A stretch of DNA of 64,000 bases from Vampirovibrionales bacterium (GCA_016712355.1 JADJRF010000005.1:248001-312000); one strand, 5' to 3'. Shown: positions 16,742 to 26,562, numbered from the stretch's first letter. The notes: generated by a model not told the origin, from the sequence alone. Numbers and translations: made by a program.

Positions 16742-17725
16742 CTAGGAGACGCGGAACTCTTCGTAGACGTTACCGAGATTGGCCAGCGGTTTGCCGGCAT
16801 TGTCGGCCAGCGGGGCCAGGCACACGGCGCGCTCTTTCAGCTGCGGATTGAGCGGATAGAGGCGCTCCATGAACGTGGGCTTAATGACTTCCCAATACAC
16901 GCCCACAGCGATGCGGTCTTCGGGCGTGCGGATTTTGGTGAGCGCGGCGATTTCCTTGCGCTCCCATTCCGCAGCGTCTTTGGGGTTGTTCACCTTGCCG
17001 CAGTACCCTTCGGCTTCGATATCGTACACGCGCGGGGTTTGCGTGGCGCCGACGCCGATCGACTGGTCATACCATTCTTTGGTATGCAGGTCGTTATACG
17101 TGGGGCACGGTTGCAGGATATCCACAATGGCCATGCCAGGGTGCTGGATGGCGCGCTTGATGGTCTCCGTCAGGTGCTTTTTGTTGTAGGCGTAGCTGCG
17201 CGCCACAAACGTGTAGCCCGAGCAAATCGCCAGCGACAGCGGGTCAACGCGCTCCTGGACGTTGGGCACGGGCAGCGATTTGGTTTGCTGTCCATAGGCC
17301 AACGTGGGAGAGGCCTGGCCTTTGGTCAGACCGTAGACCTCATTGTTGTAGACGAGATAGGTCATATCCACGTTGCGCCGACCGGCGTTCATGAAGTGAC
17401 CCGAGCCGATGCCGTAACCGTCGCCGTCGCCGCCGGTCACCACGACAGTGAGATCCGGGTTGGCAAGGGCCACGCCCAGGGCGAAGGGCACAGGGCGGCC
17501 GTGCAGGGTGTGGATGCCGTAGGTTTGCATCAGGTGGGGCGACTTGCTGGAGCAGCCGACGCCGCCGACCACCGCCACGCGGTGCTGCGGAATCTGAAGC
17601 TCAGCCAGCGCGCCTTGCAACGCGGCGACAATCCCGAAATCGCCGCAGCCGGGACACCAGTCGGACAGCAGATCCGACTTGTAATCGCGCGCGGTCAGGG
17701 GTTTGTTTTGAACATTAGTAGCCAT
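16742..17725 (-). CDS. korB: 2-oxoacid:ferredoxin oxidoreductase beta subunit
   Basis: Thiamine-diphosphate-binding subunit of an enzyme that oxidatively decarboxylates a 2-oxoacid (probably 2-oxoglutarate) to the acyl-CoA and reduces ferredoxin. Signatures are LSDWCPGCGDFGI near the N-terminus, VGGVGCSSKSPHL with a cluster-binding Cys, and the TPP-binding GDGDGYGIGSGHFMNAGRRN with the following NNEVYGLTKGQASPT. Length 327 aa is at the upper end for the family. It overlaps korA by 11 bases. Substrate cannot be fixed from sequence alone; the two-subunit architecture with a fused gamma-alpha chain fits 2-oxoglutarate enzymes best. Confidence 0.93.
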   Translation of the reverse strand: MATNVQNKPLTARDYKSDLLSDWCPGCGDFGIVAALQGALAELQIPQHRVAVVGGVGCSSKSPHLMQTYGIHTLHGRPVPFALGVALANPDLTVVVTGGDGDGYGIGSGHFMNAGRRNVDMTYLVYNNEVYGLTKGQASPTLAYGQQTKSLPVPNVQERVDPLSLAICSGYTFVARSYAYNKKHLTETIKRAIQHPGMAIVDILQPCPTYNDLHTKEWYDQSIGVGATQTPRVYDIEAEGYCGKVNNPKDAAEWERKEIAALTKIRTPEDRIAVGVYWEVIKPTFMERLYPLNPQLKERAVCLAPLADNAGKPLANLGNVYEEFRVS

Positions 17726-19562
17726 AGTGCAGCACCACCTCTTTCACTTGCTGTTTCATCACGTCTCGCACCGCAGCCACGGCTTCGGTTTCCGAGACCG
17801 GGCGTCCCGTATATTTGAGGATCATGTGATCCATCGCGATGCCCGTTTCCATACGGATCAGCTTGGCGAGCTGACCGGTGTTGTTCATCTCGAAACCGAC
17901 CTTGATTTTGGCGCGGTTGAGGATCTGACTGACGCCGTCCACGGGGAAAGGCACCATCAGGCGCAATTGCAGAACATTAACCGACAGGCCGTCGCTGTTG
18001 AGAATCGGCAGCGCGTCCAGCAGCGGTCCCAGCGTCGAGCCCCAGACAACCACCGTGCATTCGGCGTTTTCCGGGCCGTACAGCTTGAACTGCTTGTCTT
18101 GAGGAATGCCCTTGAGCGCCGTTTCCAGCTTTTTCTGGCGCTTTTGCATCATTTTGATGCGGTTTTCAGGGTCTTCCCAGATATGGCCGATTTCGCTGTG
18201 CTCGTCGCCGGCGTTCCAGTGAATACCGTGTTCCTGACCAACGAAGCTGCGCGGCGAGACGCCATCTTCGCTGAAGGCGTAACGCTTGAAGACGCCCTGA
18301 TACTCCGGCTGCTGGGACAGGCGGGCCAGCTCTTCGTCGCTCACCAGCTTGCCGCGATTAATGACGAGTTTAGACTCGTCAAACGGGTGAATCGTCATGG
18401 TGTTGTTGGCCAGACACTTATCGGTCAGCATCAGGACGGGCATCTGGTACTGTTCGGCGTAGTTGAAGGCGTTGAAGGCGTCTTCAAAGTATTCCGCCAT
18501 CGTACCGGGGGCCACGACGATCCGCTGCGGGGTCCCGTGAGAAATAAAGGCCGTAAACAACAGGTCGGCTTGCTCATGGCGCGTGGGCAGACCGGTTGCG
18601 GGCGTTCCGCGCTGGTAGTCGACAATGACCACCGGCACTTCATTCATTGAAGCCCAGCCGATGCCTTCAGCCATCAGGCCAAAGCCGGGGCAGGAAGTCG
18701 ATGTCGCAGCGCGCACGCCGGTCAGCGCAGCGCCAACCGCCATACAGGCCGACGCGATTTCATCTTCGCACTGCACCACGTTCATACCGAATTCGGCAGC
18801 GATCGACTCCAGATAGACGCTCTCGTCGCTGGCGGGCGTAATCGGGTAATAGGTCTGGAATTTGCAGCCCGCTTTGACTTTACCCAACGCAACGGCGGAG
18901 GTGCCGCTCATCACGAGGCGTTCTGGATTGTCGGGGCGAGCCTCCAGGCGATACGGGAAGTTCGCGGCCACGCCGAGCTTTTCAATCGCTTCGTAGCCTT
19001 TTTCAACGGCGCGCATGTTCATGGGCACCAGCGCGGCCTTGCGATCCGTAAAGATGCCTTTCAGCGCGGCTTCGACGTATTGAGGATCGAATTTCACCAT
19101 GGCCAGCGAGGCGCCGACGGCCAGGGTGTTTTTCATGATCATCACTTTGGCCAGCGGCTGATTGAGTTCCGCCGCCAATTCGTTGAGGAGTTCATCGTAA
19201 GGGATTGCGATGGCCGACACGCCATTTTGCAAGCCCAATTGCGCAGGATCCGTGACTTTGGGGTCGTAAATCAGCGCGCCGCCGGGCGTGATCGCGGGCG
19301 CATGCACCAGCGGGGCCGTCTTTTCGTAGGCGGTAAACAGGTGGATAGGGTCTACGTGCGAATTGATAAAGGTTTCGCTCACGCGGACGTTGGTATAACT
19401 GTGGCCGCCTTTAATAGTGGATTCGTACTCGCGCTTGCCGTAGCAGTACAGCCCGGCCAGCGCGCAGGCGCGCACGAACAGAATAGCGGACGAATCGACG
19501 CCGGTGCCTTGCGGCCCGCCGATCGTCCACGAGAAGTGGTTGACGGTTTCGGTATTGGTCAT
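17715..19562 (-). CDS. korA: 2-oxoacid:ferredoxin oxidoreductase gamma-alpha fusion
   Basis: Partner of KorB. The N-terminal third (about 1-190) is the gamma domain: SWTIGGPQGTGVDSSAILF and YESTIKGGHSYTNVRVS. From about residue 205 it is the pyrimidine-binding alpha domain with GTSAVALGKVKAGCKFQTYY, PITPASDESVYLE, ASACMAVGAALTGVRAATST and PVVIVDYQRGTPATGLPT. A C-terminal transketolase-like domain ends the 615 residues. Ferredoxin reduced by this enzyme could feed the NuoEFG-less complex I encoded at 25391-36708; that link is inference. The gene is first in its transcript with a 380-base upstream gap before the lexA promoter. Confidence 0.94.
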   Translation of the reverse strand: MTNTETVNHFSWTIGGPQGTGVDSSAILFVRACALAGLYCYGKREYESTIKGGHSYTNVRVSETFINSHVDPIHLFTAYEKTAPLVHAPAITPGGALIYDPKVTDPAQLGLQNGVSAIAIPYDELLNELAAELNQPLAKVMIMKNTLAVGASLAMVKFDPQYVEAALKGIFTDRKAALVPMNMRAVEKGYEAIEKLGVAANFPYRLEARPDNPERLVMSGTSAVALGKVKAGCKFQTYYPITPASDESVYLESIAAEFGMNVVQCEDEIASACMAVGAALTGVRAATSTSCPGFGLMAEGIGWASMNEVPVVIVDYQRGTPATGLPTRHEQADLLFTAFISHGTPQRIVVAPGTMAEYFEDAFNAFNYAEQYQMPVLMLTDKCLANNTMTIHPFDESKLVINRGKLVSDEELARLSQQPEYQGVFKRYAFSEDGVSPRSFVGQEHGIHWNAGDEHSEIGHIWEDPENRIKMMQKRQKKLETALKGIPQDKQFKLYGPENAECTVVVWGSTLGPLLDALPILNSDGLSVNVLQLRLMVPFPVDGVSQILNRAKIKVGFEMNNTGQLAKLIRMETGIAMDHMILKYTGRPVSETEAVAAVRDVMKQQVKEVVLHYGY

Positions 19563-19941
19563 CGGTCAATGCCCTTCCAATTGGTGACGATTGAGGAAAG
19601 AACGGAGAAGCTCTCTGGCAGCGCTTTATTACCGTGGATTTTTGCGCGCTGCGTCCTGAAAAACCAGTCTCTCTGACGGATTCTCAGACGGAACAAGACA
19701 AGAAACAAGCTCTGAAACACTTTGAGAGAAGGATATCGAAGGCCGCCTTCGCGGAGAGAAACGATTCAGCGTGATAAACGTTACCGTTCGCGTCAGGCGC
19801 AAGCGTTTCACGTTCGGGCATAAGATACCGCAAGCGCGATTGCGTTACAAGACGCCTCGACGAAAAAGACGCTTTTACCCAAAACAGCGATCCGGAATCG
19901 ATAAAACCCTGACCCTGAGGCATTTTTTCTGGATTGAGAAA
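19563..19941. other. Intergenic stretch between korA and the lexA promoter
   Basis: About 380 bases upstream of two diverging genes. Short reading frames on both strands lack ribosome sites or domain patterns. The korA promoter must lie here but no clear -35/-10 pair was identified. No RNA gene was recognised. Confidence 0.35.
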
Positions 19942-20001
19942 TTCGGGACTTGATTTCCCGAAAAGCGATGGTATAGTCAAATCATCGAATTTAATTTCGA
20001 T
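19942..20001 (+). promoter_or_regulatory. lexA promoter with two palindromic operators
   Basis: TTGATT (19950-19955) and TATAGT (19972-19977) are 16 bp apart. TTCGGGA-N7-TCCCGAA (19942-19962) covers the -35, and ATCGAA-N6-TTCGAT (19984-20001) covers the predicted transcription start. Both are perfect inverted repeats, and both share a CGAA/TTCG-type half-site. They are candidates for LexA autoregulation. They differ from the E. coli CTGT-N8-ACAG box and the Gram-positive GAAC-N4-GTTC box. Confidence 0.6.
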
Positions 20002-20060
20002 AGCCTAAACATTCGACGAACGTCCTTTCGAGAGCGCTTCAAGACAGGAGACCAGGCGTC

Positions 20061-20672
20061 ATGACCGCCGAACGGGAAACCCTTCCTCCCAAACAACGGC
20101 AAGTGCTCGATGCGCTTTCGTCTTTTATCCGCGAAAACGGTTATCCGCCCTCGATTCAGCAACTCTGCCGCTTGTGCGGCGTGAGTTCCACCTCGACCAT
20201 TCACCACCATGTGACGGCCCTTAAAAAGAAAGGCTTTATCCACTGGAACGCCGCTGAAAAGCGCGCCATTTGCATTAACCCCGATGTGATAGAGAGCCCC
20301 GGCAAGCTGCCGATTCTGGGAGCTATCGCCGCTGGTCAGCCGTTGCAGACGGTCACCGATTCGGTGGAAACCCTGAACCTGAGTGAAGACCTCTGCCCCA
20401 TCGGTTGTTACGCCCTGCGCGTGCGCGGCGACAGCATGATTGAAGATCATATTCTGGATGGCGATATGGTAATTATTAACCCCAAAGCTGCCGTGCGCGA
20501 TGGCGACGTCGTCGTGGCGCTGGTCGAAGGCGAGTCGACGACGCTCAAACGTATTTATCGCGAACCCGAACGCGTGCGCCTGCAACCGGCAAACGCCGCC
20601 ATGGGGCCGATTTACGCCACTGACGTACAGGTTCAGGGCAAAGTCGAGGCCGTGATTCGTCACGTGACCTGA
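20061..20672 (+). CDS. lexA: LexA repressor
   Basis: Repressor of the DNA-damage (SOS) response. The N-terminal winged helix has PPSIQQLCRLCGVSSTSTIH. The C-terminal S24 autoprotease has all key elements: the Ala91-Gly92 cleavage site (GAIAAGQ), nucleophile Ser125 in VRGDSMIEDHILDGD, and general base Lys163 in TTLKRIYRE. The 203-residue length is standard. CAGGAGA precedes the ATG at a normal distance. Several photosynthetic cyanobacteria have LexA proteins that have lost cleavage residues; this copy has kept them, which suggests a working SOS switch. Two palindromes in the promoter suggest self-control. A small gene follows after 74 bases. Confidence 0.95.
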   Translation: MTAERETLPPKQRQVLDALSSFIRENGYPPSIQQLCRLCGVSSTSTIHHHVTALKKKGFIHWNAAEKRAICINPDVIESPGKLPILGAIAAGQPLQTVTDSVETLNLSEDLCPIGCYALRVRGDSMIEDHILDGDMVIINPKAAVRDGDVVVALVEGESTTLKRIYREPERVRLQPANAAMGPIYATDVQVQGKVEAVIRHVT

Positions 20673-20746
20673 TTGCCTGCGCCGCCCGGTTTCACTGCAA
20701 TTCCATAAGCTTGTGTCCCACCCTGTAACCTTGGGAGAAATTACCC

Positions 20747-20962
20747 ATGGCCGCTGCCATTGAATATTCTGCCGCTCTGTTTGAACGTCCTCGCGCTGGG
20801 AATTTGCGCCTTGCGCCTCAAAACGTCGTCACGAAGCGGCGCGCGCGATCCCAGGCGGGCCGCCCATCGCTGCGCGTGATTCAAGGCCGCCGTTCACGTT
20901 GGCCGATGGCGCTGAGAGCCGCCTTGGCCCTGGCCATCGTACTGGCCCCGCATCTGCTGTGA
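20747..20962 (+). CDS. Small basic protein with C-terminal membrane tail, 71 aa
   Basis: No recognised family. Residues 1-50 are basic (several Arg-Arg and Lys-Arg pairs, including VVTKRRARSQAGRPS); residues about 53-71 form one hydrophobic segment (MALRAALALAIVLAPHLL), suggesting a C-terminal anchor or a peripheral membrane protein. GGGAGA lies 10 bases before the ATG. It sits between lexA and a terminator in the same direction, so it is probably co-transcribed. In many bacteria the gene beside lexA is a damage-induced division inhibitor (SulA, YneA, DivS); the position fits but the sequence does not identify it. Confidence 0.6.
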   Translation: MAAAIEYSAALFERPRAGNLRLAPQNVVTKRRARSQAGRPSLRVIQGRRSRWPMALRAALALAIVLAPHLL

Positions 20963-21060
20963 GATCGCGACCCGACGTTTCGAGATTTTCAGCGTTCTTC
21001 GCATTCGAACGCGTGAGCGTTGACGCTTTACCGCTAACCTATCCCTTAACATCACTGTCA

Positions 21061-21090
21061 AGAGGCAATTCCCCCTGCCTCTTTTTTTTT
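21061..21090 (+). terminator. Terminator of the lexA transcript
   Basis: AGAGGCA (21061-21067) and TGCCTCT (21076-21082) form a 7-bp stem with an 8-nt loop and run directly into nine T (21082-21090). Confidence 0.85.
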
Positions 21091-21144
21091 GTTCGCCTGA
21101 AACCGCTATAATAACGACGATTTCCTGATGGAGCGCCTTTTCTC

Positions 21145-22261
<1,117 letters not shown>

Positions 22262-22402
22262 TAAAACAGCAGGCCAGCGGCTGAGGCGCATTTTTTATGA
22301 GTTCCATCATGTAGGGGGGGACTCGCGCGGCGGCATCGGCCACAATGTCCTGTATCGGCGACCAGGTGAAATGTCGAGCGAAAGCGCCAGGACAAGGGCG
22401 AT

Positions 22403-23155
22403 ATGCGCATTGTGAGCGATTGGTCAGTGCAATCTGCGTCAGAAACGTTTTGCCGCAAGGCCTTCTACGCCTTGATATCCGGCTTGCTCGGCGCGTGTTT
22501 TCTGAGCGCCGGAGCGCTCGCGCAAGGGGTTTCGCCATCAGGCACGGGATATTCGCCCGTTCCTAACGGACGAATTTCCTCTCCTTTTGGCTGGCGTCAG
22601 GATCCCATCACGGGGCAATCGCGTTTTCATGCCGGACTCGATATCGCCGCCGAGGCCGGCACGCCCATTTATGTTCCGATGGAGGGCGTGGTGGCGTACG
22701 CCGGGCCTTATCAGGGCTACGGCAATGTGGTAGTCGTACGGCATACGGAGTCGCTTTACACGCTGTACGGGCACGCAATGGCAACGCTGGTTCAGGCGGG
22801 ACAGCCCCTTGTCGCAGGAGATCCCATTGCGCTGGTCGGCTCGACGGGACGCTCGACCGGCCCTCACTTGCACTTTGAAGTGCGCCAGCCCAATGGATTT
22901 GTGAATCCGACGGAGTTTCTCGCATCGCTGGAAGCGCGCGGGGGAAGCCGTATTGCGGGTGGACGCTGGCGAGAAGGGCCGCAGCCGCTAACGGCGATTA
23001 ATCCGATGAACGGCCCGGCTCCCGTGCCAGCCCAAGGCGCGGGCGGCCCGGAAGTGGCCAGCGACCCGACGTCGTTGATGATGATTGCGCCCAAAGGCCC
23101 GGGCAAGGCCGTACAGGTGATTCGCGGCAATCGCGTCGAGTGGACGCGTTTCTAA
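22403..23155 (+). CDS. Secreted M23 (LytM-type) metallopeptidase
   Basis: Peptidoglycan peptidase-fold protein. A hydrophobic N-terminal segment (about 20-40) ends in SAGALAQ and is a probable signal peptide. The M23 core (about 55-170) has SSPFGWRQDPITG, the zinc ligands His76 and Asp80 in FHAGLDIA, and His155/His157 in GPHLHFEVR, so it should be active rather than a degenerate activator. A Pro/Gly-rich tail of 80 residues follows. AAGGG lies just before the ATG. The gene lies beyond the AG microsatellite and overlaps the convergent TPR gene by 4 bases at the stops. Confidence 0.93.
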   Translation: MRIVSDWSVQSASETFCRKAFYALISGLLGACFLSAGALAQGVSPSGTGYSPVPNGRISSPFGWRQDPITGQSRFHAGLDIAAEAGTPIYVPMEGVVAYAGPYQGYGNVVVVRHTESLYTLYGHAMATLVQAGQPLVAGDPIALVGSTGRSTGPHLHFEVRQPNGFVNPTEFLASLEARGGSRIAGGRWREGPQPLTAINPMNGPAPVPAQGAGGPEVASDPTSLMMIAPKGPGKAVQVIRGNRVEWTRF

Positions 23156-25041
23156 CGCGCCGGAAGCTTTACCGGGGGCGTTTGAGCGGGTTCCACTCCG
23201 CCAAAACGGCGGGACAGACGCCGATATTTTTTCGCGAATCCCTTGGAATCCAGTAATTCGGGCGTCATAGCCACGGCCAGACGATACGATTGGTACGCGC
23301 GCGCCGGATCTTTCAGCATCTCGTAAGCGTCCGCCAGTCGAAGCGGCGGCGTTTCCCAGTCGGGCGAAAACGTCTGGGCCTGACGATAGGCGTCGCGGGC
23401 CTCAGCATAGCGTTTTTCACGAAAGAAACTGTTCCCGTCCTGAATCAGCGCGATGGCGCGTTGCTGGCGCTGGGACAAGCGATCCTTCGAATCGCTCAAA
23501 GCAGGCGAAGGCGTCAGCGTCAGCGCGCGATCCGCCAGTGAACGCGCAGAGCCTATTGCCCCCAGCGACTCCAGACGATCGACAGCGCGAATAAACCCCA
23601 CGGCATCAAGACCGTCGATCGCGTCAAACTGTTGGCGCGCTTCGCGGTACCGCTGCAGTAAGAAAAACGCTTCCCCCGCCGCCAGCGCTTGATTTGCGCT
23701 CAGCGCCGTCTCAGAGGTTTCAGCGGTCTGGCCCAGAATCGTCGTCAACGTCGCCTCGGCCCTGGCAAGCGAAGGGTCGGCGACCAGTGAGAGTTTCAGT
23801 CGATCCAGCGCCAGCAGCGGATCGGCGACAGAAAGCGTCCCCTGCAAGAAGCGCGCGTCCAGACGCATCAGCCACTGGCGGGCCAGCGCCGCGCTATTGG
23901 GGGCCATTTCACGTTCTTGCGTCAGCGCCGAAGCGGCGACATGAAAAGCCTCGCGTTGCTGAGGGGCTTCAAGCCAGTAGAAAGGGGCCAGTTGCAGCAA
24001 GGCGGCTTCCAGCTGACGCTCATGGACCAGGCGGCGAATAGACGCCCAGACTTCTTCTTCGCGAGCGGGATTCTGGCGAAACAGGCGGCGATAGTCCTGG
24101 GCCGCCTCCTCGGGATGATTCGCCGCCGCCCGCAGCCAGGCGAGCTTCAGCGTCGCCTCATCGTAAGCAGGCGCCTCCTGCGACAGGCGCTCTAAGGCCC
24201 CGATCGCCTCTTCAGGACGACCCAGGGTCTCCAACAACTGGGCAATCAACAGCGTTCGCTGAGGGTTGACGCCCATATCGAGGGCCTGAGACTTCTGCGC
24301 GTAAGCCAGAGCCTGATCCGGCTTCTGGGCGGCGGCGAGTAATTGGGCCATCATAAAATAGCCGTCGCTCTCGTTGGGATCGAGATCCATCGCGCGCAAG
24401 CCCGCGTCTCGCGCGGCGGGGTACTGCGACGTTTTCAGAAAATACCGCGCCAGCGCCCGCCATGCTTCAGCAGAGGCCGGATCCACGACGACGGCGCGCT
24501 GAAGATCCCGGCTGGCCGAAGCCATCGACTCTTGCGCCAAAGCCCATTCGCCGCGATAGGTCAGCAATTGCGGATCGTCGGGGTTTACGAGGGCCGCCTG
24601 TTGAAAGTATTCGTTAATCAGCGGCGCCAGAGACAGATCCGGTTTGCCGAGAGCGGTGGCGCGACGCGACAAGGTTCGCGCCATACCCAGCGTCGCGGCG
24701 CGATCGCCGGGATACAGGCGCAGGAGTTTTTGAAACGTCGCCCGCGCCAGAGAAAAATCACCCTGTCGATCAGCGAGACGCCCCATGGCCATTAAGGCGT
24801 CGTAATCGGCAGGATGCGCCGCCAGAAACGCTTGATAGATAGCGCGCGCGGCGCGACCCTGCCCCTGTTGCGCAAGACGATCCGCCTTGATGAGCGCCGG
24901 ATCGCTGGCAGCGCCCCATACGCCGACGCTCCCCAGCGAAAGCCAGACGCAGGCGGCCAGCGCAAGCGACGCTTTTGCGGCGGACTTGGGTACCAGCGAA
25001 TTCAAAACGGGGTTCAAAAGAGGACTTATAAGAGAAGTCAT
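23152..25041 (-). CDS. Large exported TPR-repeat protein, about 629 aa
   Basis: Scaffold of many tetratricopeptide repeats behind an N-terminal signal or anchor (hydrophobic run KASLALAACVWLSLGSVGV, about 22-40). Clear units include ARAIYQAFLAAHPADYDALM, ARATFQKLLRLYPGDRAATL, GYFMMAQLLAAAQKPDQALA and EARDAYRQAQTFSPDWETPP. The ATG at 25041 is chosen because GAGGAGG lies 5 bases upstream; an ATG at 25065 is in frame but has no such site. Such periplasmic TPR proteins often assist envelope polymer export or cell-wall assembly, but no partner is encoded beside it except the convergent M23 peptidase. Confidence 0.85.
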   Translation of the reverse strand: MTSLISPLLNPVLNSLVPKSAAKASLALAACVWLSLGSVGVWGAASDPALIKADRLAQQGQGRAARAIYQAFLAAHPADYDALMAMGRLADRQGDFSLARATFQKLLRLYPGDRAATLGMARTLSRRATALGKPDLSLAPLINEYFQQAALVNPDDPQLLTYRGEWALAQESMASASRDLQRAVVVDPASAEAWRALARYFLKTSQYPAARDAGLRAMDLDPNESDGYFMMAQLLAAAQKPDQALAYAQKSQALDMGVNPQRTLLIAQLLETLGRPEEAIGALERLSQEAPAYDEATLKLAWLRAAANHPEEAAQDYRRLFRQNPAREEEVWASIRRLVHERQLEAALLQLAPFYWLEAPQQREAFHVAASALTQEREMAPNSAALARQWLMRLDARFLQGTLSVADPLLALDRLKLSLVADPSLARAEATLTTILGQTAETSETALSANQALAAGEAFFLLQRYREARQQFDAIDGLDAVGFIRAVDRLESLGAIGSARSLADRALTLTPSPALSDSKDRLSQRQQRAIALIQDGNSFFREKRYAEARDAYRQAQTFSPDWETPPLRLADAYEMLKDPARAYQSYRLAVAMTPELLDSKGFAKKYRRLSRRFGGVEPAQTPPVKLPAR

Positions 25042-25171
25042 GTACGCCTCCTCGATCACATCCACAACATCATACTGAGAGGGACCCAGCGGCCCGATAC
25101 GCCGACACCGCGAAAGCCTTTATGATCCGCGGGACTTTATTATAGGAAAGAAGTAAGCGCAAAGGGGTGTG

Positions 25172-25222
25172 AAAAGAGCGCCCAATAAGGGACATGTTGA
25201 AAAGAGCGCAGAAAAGAGCGCA
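25172..25222. repeat. Three AAAAGAGCGC direct repeats upstream of nuo
   Basis: Exact 10-bp copies at 25172-25181, 25201-25210 and 25213-25222. They lie just before the palindromic tract and more than 100 bases before the main promoter, so they could be activator sites. Confidence 0.6.
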
Positions 25223-25230
25223 TTTGATTA

Positions 25231-25261
25231 ACGTTAACGTTAGCGTTATTATAATAACGCC
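25231..25261. promoter_or_regulatory. Overlapping perfect palindromes upstream of nuo
   Basis: AACGTTAACGTT (25231-25242) is a perfect palindrome and is followed by the 18-bp perfect palindrome GCGTTATTATAATAACGC (25244-25261). The centre of the second contains TATAAT (25251-25256), with TTAACG 16 bases upstream, so the tract could be both a promoter and its operator. Confidence 0.55.
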
Positions 25262-25325
25262 CCACCCGCCTATCTGATATGAATCGAAACGCTTAATCGG
25301 ATCGCATTAACGCGATGGCCTTCAA

Positions 25326-25354
25326 TTGACCCCTGCCAATCTTTTGCGTTTAAT
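25326..25354 (+). promoter_or_regulatory. Likely nuo operon promoter
   Basis: TTGACC (25326-25331) and TTTAAT (25349-25354) are 17 bp apart. The predicted start near 25361 leaves a leader of about 30 nt carrying TAAGGAG before the nuoA ATG. Confidence 0.5.
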
Positions 25355-25390
25355 ACGAATCTGGCGCAGGGTAAGGAGACACCACCGTTT

Positions 25391-25786
25391 ATGACGCCGC
25401 TTGCGGATCCCGTCGTCTCGACGCACTTTCATCTCACCGGATTCCCGTTGTTGTTTGCGCTATTGGCGTTTGCCGCCGCGCTTCCGTTTGCCCTGCTCGC
25501 ATTGGCCCAGGTGGTGATGTTCAAAGCGCCGTCGCGCCTGAAAGAAACCACGTATGAATCGGGCATGGATCCGTTTGGGGATGCGCGCCTGCGCTTCGAC
25601 TTAAAGTTTTATCTCTTCGCCCTTCTGTTTATTTTATTTGATATTGAAACCGTCTTTCTGTTTCCGTGGGCCATGGCGCTGGGCGCGCTCGGACCCGTGA
25701 GCCTGCTCACGATGGGCATCTTCATCGGCATTTTGTTAATAGGTCTGGCCTACGCCTGGAAAAAAGACGCCCTGCGTTGGCAATAA
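25391..25786 (+). CDS. nuoA: Complex I subunit A
   Basis: Small membrane subunit at the junction of the peripheral and membrane arms of NADH:quinone oxidoreductase-type complex I. Three hydrophobic segments are visible, with the conserved loop ETTYESGMDPFGDARLRFDL between the first and second and LFDIETVFLFPWA in the second. The 131-residue length is normal. TAAGGAG precedes the ATG. First gene of an 11-subunit operon whose order is A, B, C, D, H, I, J, K, L, M, N. Confidence 0.95.
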   Translation: MTPLADPVVSTHFHLTGFPLLFALLAFAAALPFALLALAQVVMFKAPSRLKETTYESGMDPFGDARLRFDLKFYLFALLFILFDIETVFLFPWAMALGALGPVSLLTMGIFIGILLIGLAYAWKKDALRWQ

Positions 25787-25821
25787 CCGGGCGGTCGCAC
25801 GCCTGAACGAGAGGCAGCTAC

Positions 25822-26562
25822 ATGCTGGCACCGGATGAATCCTCGCAAAACCGCGCCTTGGTCGCGCTTCAGCAAATGCTGGAAGGCGCTGGCGTACTGA
25901 CAACGACGGTTGACGCCGTTTATAACTGGGCGCGCTCCAATGCGGTCTGGCCGCTGGTGTTTGCAACTTCGTGCTGCGGCATCGAGATGATGTCGTCGAC
26001 GGCCTCCAGCTTTGATATTTCCCGTTTTGGATCGGAAGTGTTTCGCGCCACGCCGCGACAGGCGGATCTCATTATTACGGCAGGCACGATTACGCATAAG
26101 ATGGCGCCGGCGCTGGTCAAGCTGTATATGCAGATGCCAGAGCCCAAATACGTGATCGCCATGGGCGCCTGCACCGTCACTGGCGGCATGTACGAAAATG
26201 ACGCGTATTCGGTGGTGCGCGGCGTGGATCGGTTGATCCCGGTGGACGTGTACGTTCCCGGCTGTCCGCCTCGCCCCGAAGCCCTGCTCGATGCGCTGAT
26301 TCTGCTGCAAAAGAAAATCCGCGACGAGTCGCTGGCCGATCGGCGCGAACGTGCGCGCGATCACCATCCCCGCGTAGCGATTGGCCCGGGCGACGTTCTG
26401 CTGCCGTTGCAGGGATACGAAGAGCATATTCGCTGGGGCGTACAAACCGAGGCCTATGACGCCGATGCGCTTCGGCGCGACGGGCGTCGGGTCCGTGGGA
26501 ATGTTAAATTCCGTCATGAGCGCGCGCCGCAGGAGTATATTATGAAGCGGGAGATCTCATGA
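25822..26562 (+). CDS. nuoB: Complex I subunit B (N2 cluster)
   Basis: Carries the terminal iron-sulphur cluster N2, next to the quinone site. Ligands are the adjacent Cys51-Cys52 in FATSCCGIEMM, Cys117 in MGACTVTGGMY and Cys148 in YVPGCPPRPEALL. The 246-residue length is longer than many homologues because of a charged C-terminal extension (from about 175) rich in Arg and Asp. GAGAGG lies 8 bases before the ATG. It ends in a 4-base overlap with nuoC. Confidence 0.96.
   Translation: MLAPDESSQNRALVALQQMLEGAGVLTTTVDAVYNWARSNAVWPLVFATSCCGIEMMSSTASSFDISRFGSEVFRATPRQADLIITAGTITHKMAPALVKLYMQMPEPKYVIAMGACTVTGGMYENDAYSVVRGVDRLIPVDVYVPGCPPRPEALLDALILLQKKIRDESLADRRERARDHHPRVAIGPGDVLLPLQGYEEHIRWGVQTEAYDADALRRDGRRVRGNVKFRHERAPQEYIMKREIS

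Larger units (their letters stand above)
25042..25390. other. Regulatory stretch upstream of the nuo operon
   Basis: About 350 bases between the diverging TPR gene and nuoA. It is AT-rich and unusually structured: three AAAAGAGCGC direct repeats, a palindromic tract and a sigma70-like promoter, each listed separately. No reading frame of note. Confidence 0.6.

Noticed and set aside
19684..19980. 98-codon minus-strand frame in the korA-lexA gap
   Set aside because: Covers the lexA promoter, has no ribosome site and no recognisable domain.
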